Part shown: in pieces, positions 11,049 through 23,000 of the stretch
Numbering within the stretch: position 1 is the stretch's first letter
Layout: every line of letters begins with the position of its first letter
Origin: Salvator merianae
Taxonomy: Eukaryota > Chordata > Lepidosauria > Squamata > Teiidae
Length of the DNA stretch: 64,000 bases
Direction: 5' to 3'
NCBI GenBank assembly: GCA_003586115.2
Contig: QVOM02000091.1
Span: 48,147 to 112,146 of the forward strand
Translations under genes and position numbers: made by a program
The notes under the pieces: model-generated
The model's input: only the letters and a program-made list of their open reading frames with translations
Database searches by the model: none
What the model was told of the DNA's origin: nothing

Positions 11049-14000
11049 GTAAGGTGTCCGTGTGCCAGATGGGTAGTAAGGCTGCCAGAGCCATTTTCAA
11101 GCTTTCAGTTAATTATTCAAAATTAATGTATAGTCTTCAGACCACTAATACATAGTACTATTATTTATTTATTTGCATTTTTATCCCCCCCTTTACCTGA
11201 ATTTCTTAGGGCTATAAAAGCAAACTATAAAATGAACATATTAAAAACAATAACAGCATCTGAACGTGGGGAAGGGAAGCTATGCCCTCAGAAAGGTCAG
11301 GGTAAAAAGGTACATCTTCAGTGACCTGCTGAACATAAAAGTGAAAGTAATCCCAGAAGCCCACTTGCCAGGGTAGCCAGATACCTGTAAAGAATCAGGC
11401 AAACATCTGATATACCTGCTTGTTCCCAGCTTTTTCTATGGTTAGGTTAATTGTTTTGGCAATTTCTGTGGCCAGCCTGCCACTAGCCATCACTGTTGAG
11501 AAGATGAGCCTAAAAGTTGCCGTTCTGATGTGTTAGCAGGGAAGGGGTTGTCAGACCACTCAAACCGGGCAGAGCTGTAGTTTCCCATGAGTAATGCCTT
11601 TTACAGGGTTTTCATATTTGTATGCATATAGCCTTGGTCAAAAACAAAGAGGAGAACTTGGGAGGCCTACAGTTCATAATCTGCTAAAAGTCAGATTATT
11701 TTTGTGAGACATTGAAAAAGATTTATGAAGATAATTACGCTTATATAAGGGTTAATGGGGCAAGATCAAATAAAATAAATATTAATAGCGGATCAAAATA
11801 AGGTTGCCCATTTTCACCTTTACTATCTGTTATGGTTATAGAGATATTTAGAACATAAGAGGAGCTTTGCTGGATCAGGCCACGTCACATCTAGTCCAGC
11901 ATTCTGTTTCACGCAGTGACCCACCAATTGCTTCTGGGCATTCTCAAGCAGAATATAAAGGCAAAACCTTCACCTGCTCTGGACTGCCCGCAAATGGTTT
12001 TAAAGACATCCAGCCTGTCTTTCCAACCTGGAGGCAGTACCTAGGCATCAATTCTAGTAGCCATTGATACACCTGACCTCCATGAATCTGTCCAATCCCT
12101 TCTTAAAGCTATCTAGGCTGATGGCTGTCACCACCTCATCCGGTAATAAATTACACTGACCGACGACCCTCTGGGTGAAAAAATACTTCCCCTTGTTGGT
12201 CCTAACTCTCCTACCCATCAGCTTCAGAGAGTGCCCCCTGGTCCTAGTGTCATGTGCGAGAGAGAAAAAAAACTTCTCTCTATCCACCTTGTCCATGCAT
12301 GATTAGGGGTGTGCACGAAGCTTCGTGCCGTTCGATTTTCGTTCGAATTTCGTGATTTCATTGTCTTCACATCGAATGCGAAGGGCAACATAAATCACGA
12401 AATTCGAATTGCAAAGGTCCCTCAATTTTCGCTGCATTTCGGGACCTTCGCAGTTTGCCGCTGTCTCATCCCCCTAGTCTGTCAGCGTGCGCACTGACAG
12501 ACTAGGGTGAATCTGGCAGCGAGCGCAAGAGGAGAAAAATCAACGCAAAGGAAGGGATTCCCTTCGCGTTGATTTCCTTCCTCTCCCGCTGGCTGCCTCA
12601 TTTACCCTAGTCTGTTAGTCGCACGTGCACACTGACAGACTGGGGGGGGGGAATGAGAGAGAGGCGAGCGCCATCGGAAACAGAGAAATCAAGGCGAAGG
12701 ATCTTTCCTTCGCCTTGATTTCTCTGCTTCCAATCACGGCGAAAATCTTTGCCACGAAGACGAAGGGCTGCGTTTTCGCACATATTTTTTTGTGCGAAAA
12801 CGAAGCCCCGTAGCTTCACAGGAATGCGAAGCGAAAGGTGAAAAGTGCCTTTGTGCACATCCCTATGCATGATTTTATATACTTCAATCAGGTCTCCTCT
12901 TAAATGCTGCTTTTCAGGGCTGAAGAGGCCAAGGCGTTGCAGCCTGATTTCATAAGGAAGGTGTTCCAGCCCCTTGATCATTCTGGTTGCCCTTTTCTGT
13001 ACCTTCCCCAGTTCCACAATATCCTTTCTGAGGTGAGGTGACCAGAATTATACACAATATTCTAAGTGTCGCCTCACCATAGACTTGTAAAGAGGCACAA
13101 TGACACTCACCAACTTGTTTTCTATTCCCTTCCTAATTACACCTAGCATTGAATTTGTTTTTTTCACTGCCACTGCACACTGGGTTGACACCTTCATTGA
13201 GCTGTCTACCAGAACCCCAAGATCCTTTTCCTGATCTGTCACAGAAAGTTTGGCCCCCATCAGTTTATAGGTGTAATTGGGGTTCTCTGCCCCGATGTGC
13301 ATCACTTTGCACTTGCTAAGATTGAAGTGCATTTGCCAGTTCATTGTTCACTCACCCAATCACTTCCAGTTTTTACTACCCTGAACAATTTAGTGTCATC
13401 AGCAAACTTTGCTAACTCACTACTTATCCCTGTGTCAAGATCATTTATGAATAAACTAAAAAGCAGGGGTCCTAATACTGAACCTTGCGGAACCCCACTT
13501 TTCACCTCTTTCCATTCTGAGAACTGACCATTTATTCCTACTCTCTGTCCTGTCCTTAAGCCAGTTACCAATCCAGGACAGGACCTGTCTTCTTATTCCG
13601 TGACTGCTGAGTTTATTCAGGGGTCTTTGATGAGGAACTTTGTCAAAAGCCTTCTGAAAGTCCAGATAGACAATGTCAACTGGGTCATCTTGATCCACAT
13701 GTTTATTAACACTTCCAAAGAATTCTATCAAGTTTGTAAGCCATGATTTACCTTTGCAGAAGCCATGCTGATTTTCTTTCAGCAATGCTTGCTCTTCTAT
13801 GTGTTTAGTAATTTTATTATTAATTATGGTTTCCATCATTTTAGTTTCAGGTAAAGTTAAATTCTTTGGAAACTGATGTTAAGCTGACTGGTCTGTAATT
13901 CCCTGGATCACCCCTTGATCCATTTTTGGAGATTGGTGTCACATTTGCCACCCTCTAGTCTTCAGGTACAGAGCCTGATTTTAGGGAAAGATTGTGTATT

Positions 14001-17000
14001 TTGGCTAGAAGCTCAGCAATTTCAAATTTGAGTTCCTTAAGAACTCTCCGATGAATGCTATCTGGTCCTGGTGATTTGTTAGCATTTAGTATATCAAGAC
14101 ATGCAAGAACTTCCTCCTTGGTTACCTCTATCTGATCAACTTCTTCTGACTCCCTTCCTGAAAGGATTGACTCAGCTGCTGGCATATGCTCTCTATCCTC
14201 CTCAGTAAAAACAGAAGCAAAAAATTAATTTAGCCTTTCTGCAATCTCTGTGTCCTCTGTAATTATCCCCTTCTGTTCATTATGACCTAGTGGTCCAACT
14301 GATAATAGAATAATAATAGTTGGGAATAATAGAATAATAATAGTTGAGAATAATAGTTGGGATGGTTATAAAGTAGGAAGATAAGAATTAAATATCAATT
14401 ACACTGGTCTACAGTGATTTTGGTGCCAACGATGTCTGAATGGTTTTATATTATGTTTATGGTGCTGATTAAGAATTTTACTTCTGTTTGCCAGATTGGC
14501 TCTAGTTTCTGAGATATTTAATAGTTAAGTAATTAATTAGTTATTAATTGTTATTAATGTCATTGCTTCAAAAAGTCGCTTTTATAGCATTGTAGGCCTA
14601 CAAATTGCAATACAAAATAATTATATGAGATATTTCATTACCTAAGACACTGTTAAAGAGTCAAAAGACAGACCAAAAGCTGTTGCACTTGTTATCACAC
14701 ACAAGTCGCATTGGGGGAATGTATTATTTTCATGGATGTCCATTATCTCAAAAACTAGAACAAATTCAGCAAAAGTAATGGGAGTTTTGTATTCAGCACC
14801 CTCAAAATACTCTAAATTCATTCAAAAAACCTTGGCACCTGATTTTTTTTGTTTTGTAGACCTGTGTTATTTGCTGATAATGCAATATTGATTACAGAGC
14901 AGCCTATACAGATGGTACAGGGGGTAAGAGGGATTTTAGAAAATTTTAAGATGCAATCAGCCTTATGTTGAATATGGAGAAATCTGAAGTTGTGTTTTTG
15001 AATACCTCTCCAGCAGAGCAATTAAGGATAAAGAATGTATCAGGTTTAAAGTTAGGTTTAAAGAAATGTAAATATCTAGGAGTTAATTTTGTTCATATTG
15101 CAGACAGTGCCAGAATTTATACCAATAAAAGCTTTGAGACGATGAGACAAGAAAATGAATTGGTGGCTGGCAGGTAATAAAAAACCAAGGTTAACAGCCA
15201 CAATGGAGGATGGGTATGGGGTATCCCTAGTTTGGAGCAGTATCATGTTGCATTTCAAATAATGTGGTTGGGGTTACCATATACTAGTAAGAAATGGAGT
15301 AGAATGAAAAGAGAAATGAATGGTGTACAGAATAAGGAACTAATATTTAATTTAGTAACAAAGAAAGAAGAAGAAAAATATATGGGACCCCTGAGAGGAG
15401 TAGTGCTAACATGGAAAAAATGGGAAAAAATATTAGTGGAAGGAAATAGTAAATGGGCATTGACAGATGTTATGAATAGTAGAAATAAAGTTTTTAGGAA
15501 AGGATGATTGAAAAGATGAAGGAGCAAGGTATTATAAGGTTGGAACATTTATTCAGTGAAGGGGGAAGTTCATTATCAGCAGTTCAATTGGAACGGATAT
15601 TGGGAAGAAATAATTGGTTATTAATAAGGAAGAGATAAGATGGTTGTTTGGAAAGGAAAAACACTGCTTGGGAGCATGTGGTACAACAGATAATGAATGG
15701 AGAAAAGAGAGGAGGGGAGGAATTTATACAAACTTATCATAGGTATGAAGAATAAAATCAAGAAATTGTGGAAATGTTGGAAAGATGATATCAGGATAGA
15801 AAAAGAGGATATTCATAGGGAGATTATAAGCATTAAAAGAACAAAACAAAATATGGTAAAGGAAATGTGGATGAAGATTTTACATAAGTGGTACAGAACC
15901 CTCTGTCAAATAGCTTATATATTTAGAAGAAATTATTTGAACTGTTGCAATGGATGCCTTACAAAGGGAACATTTATACATCAATTTTGGAATTGTGGGG
16001 AGGTAAAGAAATTTTGGAAGAGGATTCAAGAGGAAGTACAGAAAATTATTCAAGTAGAACTCCAATATTTTTGACTAAGGATATTTGCTTAATGCATTGT
16101 TATAGAAATTTAAGATTGAATAATGTGAAGGAGTTTTGTCTTGAACAATTAAAACTGGCAGCACTGTCAGGAATAGTATATGGGTGGAAGGAGAGTACCA
16201 AATGGACACTTGAGAAATGAAGGTATTATATACTAGATGCAATGAGGTTTCAAATATTAAGTAACAATAGATTAAGAATAGAAGGGCAAACAGTAGATGG
16301 AGATTTGAGAGGTATATGAAAGAGGATAGTGGAATATTTGTCGAAGGAAGCAAGGAGTGCCCAGGAAAGAAATCAGGTATCAGTAACCTTCCATATGTGT
16401 TAGATTAGCACAGGGGGGATGGGTTCACTAAGAGAGTTGTGGGATTGTCAATGTATTGTTTTAATTTGTTTCGGTTTAATTTTAAAAAATTAATATTTTT
16501 TTAAAAAAAATAAAAAGCAGAAGACGAAGGCAAAATCTTCATCCACTCCCCTTGTTGGTCCTAAGATCTTAGCACCAGAGCTGCATCCCAGATAGATTAA
16601 AAGATATTAAAAGTATATCACCAACCAATAATTCATTATAAAAGTATGGTGGTCCCTTGTATAATGTGAGTCATGTATAACATAGTTGTCATTGTATAGC
16701 AGAAGCAAAACATGGCTTCCCTTGTATAACAGCAGTGGGAGCCAGCTATTATGGAGAACTGAAAAATGTGTAGCTTCCCCCAATGCTTTTCACATTGTGT
16801 TCTGGTTTCTGGGAAGGAAATTTTTCTAAATTCTGTATGCTCTGAATGTTGAGGTACAGATTTTGTGCATATAATAAAATTTAACACACAGTATGGTGGC
16901 AAGCCAAAGCTATCAATGGTAAATATATAAATGGCCATATTTTCTATTTGTACCTTTCTTATATTTTATCTTCCTGTCTTACGATCCAATTTAATAAGGG

Positions 17001-20000
17001 TACTCTTTTATGTAATAAACTATGGATCCTTGAGTTTTGGACAATTCATTGCCAATTACTGGTACAGAGTGAGGCCTGGAGCTTGTGTTCTTGTAGGCTG
17101 GAACTAATCAAGCATTTGGCTGCTTTTCCATATTTTAAACTAATCTGTTACTGCTGGGTTTACATGACAGAAAAGCATTCTTCCTACTTTCCTATTTGTC
17201 TTATTTGTCGTTCTTAACCAATATGCCATATTGATAACTGAAAGAGATTTGCAGAAGGACTTTAGTACAATAAGGTACAGTAATCACTTTCAGAGTATGA
17301 TACAGTATTATCAGATCAGATTTGGCACTGAGGAGAAACAAATGTTTCCTAATTCTCCAGGAGAAACTGCAGAACCGGATTATATCCCTGGTGAAAAAGA
17401 GAAAGAAACTTGAGGCTTTGCATTCAGATGAACAGCAGAAGAGCCAGAAATTTCTGGTGAGTGGCATTTTTCATTCGAAGTGGGGAGAGAAGGTGTCACC
17501 TAATAGGCTGCTATTTATGCCATTGATCAATAAACTAATACATAGATTGGCAGCAGAGGAGATTAGTTGGAGAAATCTACAAACCAATTTGCCTATCGTG
17601 CTGCTTGCTGGAGTTGATTTGCAGCAGACATGTATTACAGACTGAAAGCAAAGGAGAGATTTGAAACTTTAAAAAGCCAGTTTCCATGCATGCAAAAAGC
17701 TATAGTTAAGCCACAGTTTAACTGACTGTTACTTTCAAAGGCCCTGTCTGCATTTTGTGTCTTTCGGTACCTTTCAGAGGCCCCTATTGTGGCACACATC
17801 CACCAAGTGGCCCAAGGAAGGTTATGGGGCAGCCACACATGCCCCTGACATCCGGGGAGAATGTGCTATTGCACTTGGGGACTCTGCATCAGGAGCAACT
17901 CTGATGTCTCTGGGTCTTAAACTAATCTCACCAGACACTTCCTCGCCTATATACCAAGGCCTGCCCACAAGAAGGGCCATCGATCTTTATCTCAATGCAC
18001 AGGTATGACCACTTGTTAAGGTGTCCTTGGTGGCAGCAAATGGGATGGAAAGCTGCTTCAGCCACACACAGTCAGCCTGTAGTGACAAAGATGCCAATTT
18101 CTGTATGCCTTTAGAACATCAGTGGAGCCACAGTCAAAGAGAAGAACTAAAAATATGCAAGGAGAAAAATGTATTGATGGATGCGTATGCAGAAGGGGAA
18201 AATCTGTACCTATCAGAATGCCTTCCTCAGTATAATCTATCTTAATTTTTTTATATTCAAGACCTGAAACCCTTTGCTATATTCCCTTCATTCTCAAATC
18301 AAGCACGTGGTGATCAGAGGTGAGGCCTTTTCAGTGGTGGCTCCACAGCTGTAGAAGGTGCTACTTGGGGAGGCTTGCCAGCCATATTTTCTGATTTATT
18401 TCATGGGGAACAAAAACAAGATTCCTTCCTAATTATTTAATGATGCTGAATTAGATGAAATTGATGAAAGTTCTCATAGGATGTTTCATCTAATTAGATC
18501 CTAATCATTTCAATGATGTTTTAATTATATATTAACAGAGGGTATAAAAAGGGTTTTAAGGATTTTGGTTCATTTTGAAGAAAGGAGATCCATATGTAAT
18601 AGGGGTGTGCACGAAGCTTTGTGCCACTTGAATTTCCGTCGAATTTCGTGATTTCGTTGTCTTCGCATCGAATGCGAAGGGCAACATAAATCACGAATTC
18701 GAATTGCGAAGGTCCCTCAATTTTCGCTGCATTTCAGGACCTTCTCAATTTGCCGCTGTCTCATCCCCCTAGTCTGTCTTCCCTTCGCGTTGATTTTTCT
18801 CCTCTTCCGCTCGCTGTCTCTCATTCCCCCTAGTCTGTCAGTCGCACGCACACACTGACAGACTGGGAGGGGAATGAGAGAGAGGCAAGTGCCATCGGAA
18901 ACAGAGAAATCAAGGCGAAGGAACTTTCCTTCGCCTTGATTTCTCTGCTTCTGGTCGCGGCGAAAATCTTCCCTGCGAAGACGAAGGGCTTCATTTTCAC
19001 GCATATTTTTTCATGCGAAAACGAAGCCCCGTAGCTTCGCAGGAATGCGAAGCGAAAGGGGAAAAGTGCCTTCGTGCATATCCCTAATACGTAATGTAGG
19101 AGAAGCCACTAAAGCTAATTTTTAAAGTCCTTTTGTTGATTTTTGGGCATTTTCTTCCAGACTCTTCTTGAGGAAGAAAAACAGAAAGTCTGGACTGCCT
19201 TTGAGAAACTGCAGGAAGTCCTTGAAGAAAATAAACATTTCTGGATGTCCTGGCTGGAAGATCTACAAAAAAAAAAGAAGGAAACTTGGGAAGAAAATGC
19301 TGCTGAACTTTTGGACAAGATCACTCACCTCAGTTCTCAGATTGCGGAGCTAGAGAAGAAGCGCCAGCAACCAGCAGGTGAATTCCTACAGGTATGACAC
19401 TAGAATCCTCCCAATGTCCTTCTGGGAACAGGGGGGCTTTTCCTGGAGTGGAGAAAGGAAATGCTCCCTCCAATTAATCATTTAACGAGAGTTGCATGAC
19501 GATTCCTTCAGCTTTGCAAGAGGCAGAAATGTTGGTAGATCTTCCATCTGTCCTGTCCCAGAAAATAGAATCAAGCTCATTTCCTTGTTTTCATCCAGGA
19601 GTTTTAGGGCCTTTTCGCACTTCACAGTAGTGAGCATCAGGAACGCCCACTAGTGACGGGCTTTCGCACCGGAAGACAGCCGTAGCGACCGGCAGCAGAC
19701 CCCATCTGCTGCCGATCGCTACTACCGCTAGACAGGAAAGTAGCTGTCTGAATCCTCACCTGAAGCTCAAAGTGAGCTTCAGGTGAGGATTCATTCACAC
19801 CTACCTTCTTGTCTGTGGCGGCGGCCATCTTCTGGGCCATCAGCCTGCCCAGCATGCATTGCATGATCATGCAATGCATGCTGGGCAATGGAGTCCAACG
19901 CTTCGCATGGGCCCTAATGGGCCTGTGCGAGGCCCCAATGGACCCCACATCGCAGCGATTGGGCCAGGGACGCTGGACGAGGCGGTGCTGTGCCCCGTCT

Positions 20001-23000
20001 GGCGTTCTGGTGCCCAATTGCGGGTGCGAATGCCGGTCGCCACGGCAGCGGCCTACACAACGTCAGGCTACTGGCAAGGCGACCGGGAGGCCCGCGCGGT
20101 GATGATGTCATCACGGCGCACCGCGCGGGCCTCCCGGTCGCCATGGCAGCAGCTGACGCTTGCTGGCTGCTGTAGTGGTGAGTATCAGGCCAGATAATGG
20201 CGTTCGCATGGGCGAACGCCATTATCCAGCTTGGGGTCTGTTCTCAGGCCCCATCGTGCAGACGGTGTCTGCACGATGGGGTCTGTTCCATGCTAGAATG
20301 TGCAATTTAAGCAAGTTTGGACATGAAGAACTTTTAAGAATGGATTTTGTAGAGTATCTTTATCTGCCAAACACATTAATATCTTTAATTTTCAACTGAA
20401 TGCAGTAAAGGTTGAAAACATTCAGTTTGATGTTATAGCTAAAACCAAAGAAATAAATATTGTCTATGTCTTTTTTAGGACATTGCAAAGATCTTGGAGA
20501 GGTGAGTTGTACTTACTCTTTGTAATCTACTTTAAAGAAGCCTGTTCCACATGGAGCCATAATATTGTTCCTTGCTGTCCACAGACTAAATGGACAGATT
20601 GTGGGCTGCAAGACTCTTCAAGAGAATAATCTGCCCAAGGATTCACCTGCCCTGCACAGAAGTAACCCAGAACCTGGTTGCAGGAGGAGATCCTACCTTG
20701 AAAGGGGCAATTTGGGGACATGTCCTTGATGCATTCCTCATCTTCCCACGTTTTTCTCATCCTGCTGCACATGGATTGATAGGGCTTCTAAAAGACTTTG
20801 TAAATGGGATTTTCTCAGAGCTCCAAGTTTAGCTTTGCAGAAAAGGATGATATTTTAGAACTGGAGAGCACCTTCACCATCTGTGTTCAGCTAATCTATG
20901 CTTGTTCAGTATAAAATTTGGGATTTTCTGGGTCTTGCAGAATTTCTTGCTGCTTTTTTTATGGAGACCCTCAAAGTAGAAAGTGACTTCATATTTACTA
21001 GGCTACAGGGTGTCATTGGAGGGCCTCTCCTTTCTATCCTGCACCAGGTCAGCAATGCTGGATTCCCCCCAAGGAACCATTCCAACACCTGGCCACAAGA
21101 GGGAGAGAAGCTAATATTCCAGGACCTCTCCATCTGTCTGAGAAGAGATCTACCCTAGTTTTAAGATCCCCCATTCCTACCCAGACCACTTTTCCTTCTG
21201 CATCCTGCCTTTTTAGATCATGATCCTGAGGGTAAAAATGTGTCTGACACCATGGGCCTGTTCGCACTTAGGCAAGCAGAACGTTCTAATTAGCTTGCTT
21301 CAGGCTGGTGCAGATGAGGAGAGGTTCTGCACATTCGCACTCGTTGGTGGTAGACCATACCCGAAGCTAGCCAGCTGCCGCGTCAGTGCGAATGCTTCAG
21401 CACCAGGTTCGTACCTGCTCCTTCACCGGCACCCAGACGTCCCTCCCTCCGATGCTCGCCATTGGCGGAGCGCTCTTTCCTAGCGGCGTCATTTCCACGG
21501 CCACACTCCGAAGCTGCGGAGCCGACTTCGCATCTGGCAATAGGTGGAAGGGGCCGGATTACGAAGCCGTTGCGAAGACTGCAGAAACCAGACGCAGCTT
21601 CGTAAGTACTTCCTCACTTACGAAGTACACTTCGAAGCAGGTGGGCGTCTTCATAGCAAGGAACGGCGCATGCGGAAACCGACTACATCCACTGATGTCA
21701 GAGCAACGGACAGGAAACGAAAGATGAGGGGAGTGCGAAAGCACCGTCCCCGATCTTCGCTTGATCGCGCAAGTCGGAATGAAGACAAGTAATTACTTGT
21801 CTTGCCTTACCCAACATCAGGTACGAATCAGGGGAGGTTGGGTTCGGATCGGGTGAGGCGCACGCCCGCGGCAGTGCAAAGCCTCTGTTCCAGCGAGTGG
21901 CCAAGAACGGTCTACCGCTGTAGTGCGAACAGGCCCCATATATTGGCCCTTTCTGCACTTGGCTTTACTCTAGATCATATCCCAGAACAGGGACCTGCTA
22001 TCTACACACTAGTGGAGTTTACAGCAGGCCCTGCGTGGGGACTGCCATAGTTCCTACTAGCATGCAGATGGCAGGTCCCTATTCCAGGATATAATCTGGT
22101 ATAAGAGCAAGTGCAGAAAGGGCCATTGTTAGCAGCTCCGAGTGTCTTTCTGGGCATAAGGGCAGAATAAAAGAAATTGAATTGATAAATAAAGATATCA
22201 TCAGAATACTGTTCCATCCTACCAAATGCAGAATGTTTTGTAGAAAGCCTTGTAGAAAGTCTTGAGTTTGGGGTTTTCTGTGCCTCTTTTGCTGAAATCC
22301 TGCTGCCTACACATGCTAGAGATCTGCGTGTGAATTCACAAAAGAGAAACATTTCCCCCTGCTACAGCTTTTCTCATCACTTTCCACTTCCTGTTCCTTA
22401 GTCCTCAGAAATTAAAGTTCTTGTTGATTTGTTAGAACATAAGAACTTAAGAAGAGTTCTGCTGAATCAGGCCAGAGCCCACCTAGTCCAGCATCCTCTC
22501 TGGCACAGTGGCCAAACAGTTCTTTTAGGTGCATCCTGCCTTCCTCTCCAACCTGGAGGCAATACCTAGGCATCCATTCTAATAAGCATTGACACACTTG
22601 TCCTCCATGCATTTGTTTAACTCTTTCTTAAAGCTGTGCAGACTGGTTGCTTCACCTGTTCCTCTGGTAGCAAATTCCACAGTCTGAAGGAATGGTTGCT
22701 TCCTTTCTCTCATTAATATTTTCTTTTCTTCTCTGAATGCCTCAAACATCACTTACAGCCTCCTCCTGTCCCTTCAGTAGTTTGTCGGATCATGAAGATG
22801 GTGACTTGATAAGCCAGGAGCACCTCTATTACACACCTTGGGCCTCACCTTAGAGACTTAATCCTTCCTGCAGATAATGCCAATCCTGCTACACACCAGA
22901 TGTTGCATACAAGTGGTGAATTAAGGCTAATTCTGAGTGGATGCACCTTTCACAAATACTGTTATGTACTTTGTAAGTTATTTTCTAAATCTAGCCTTCT

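Noticed and set aside
15697..16074. 125-codon frame as a cellular gene
   Set aside because: The Cys/His motif and neighbours match the C-terminal part of L1 ORF2, with frameshifts around it.
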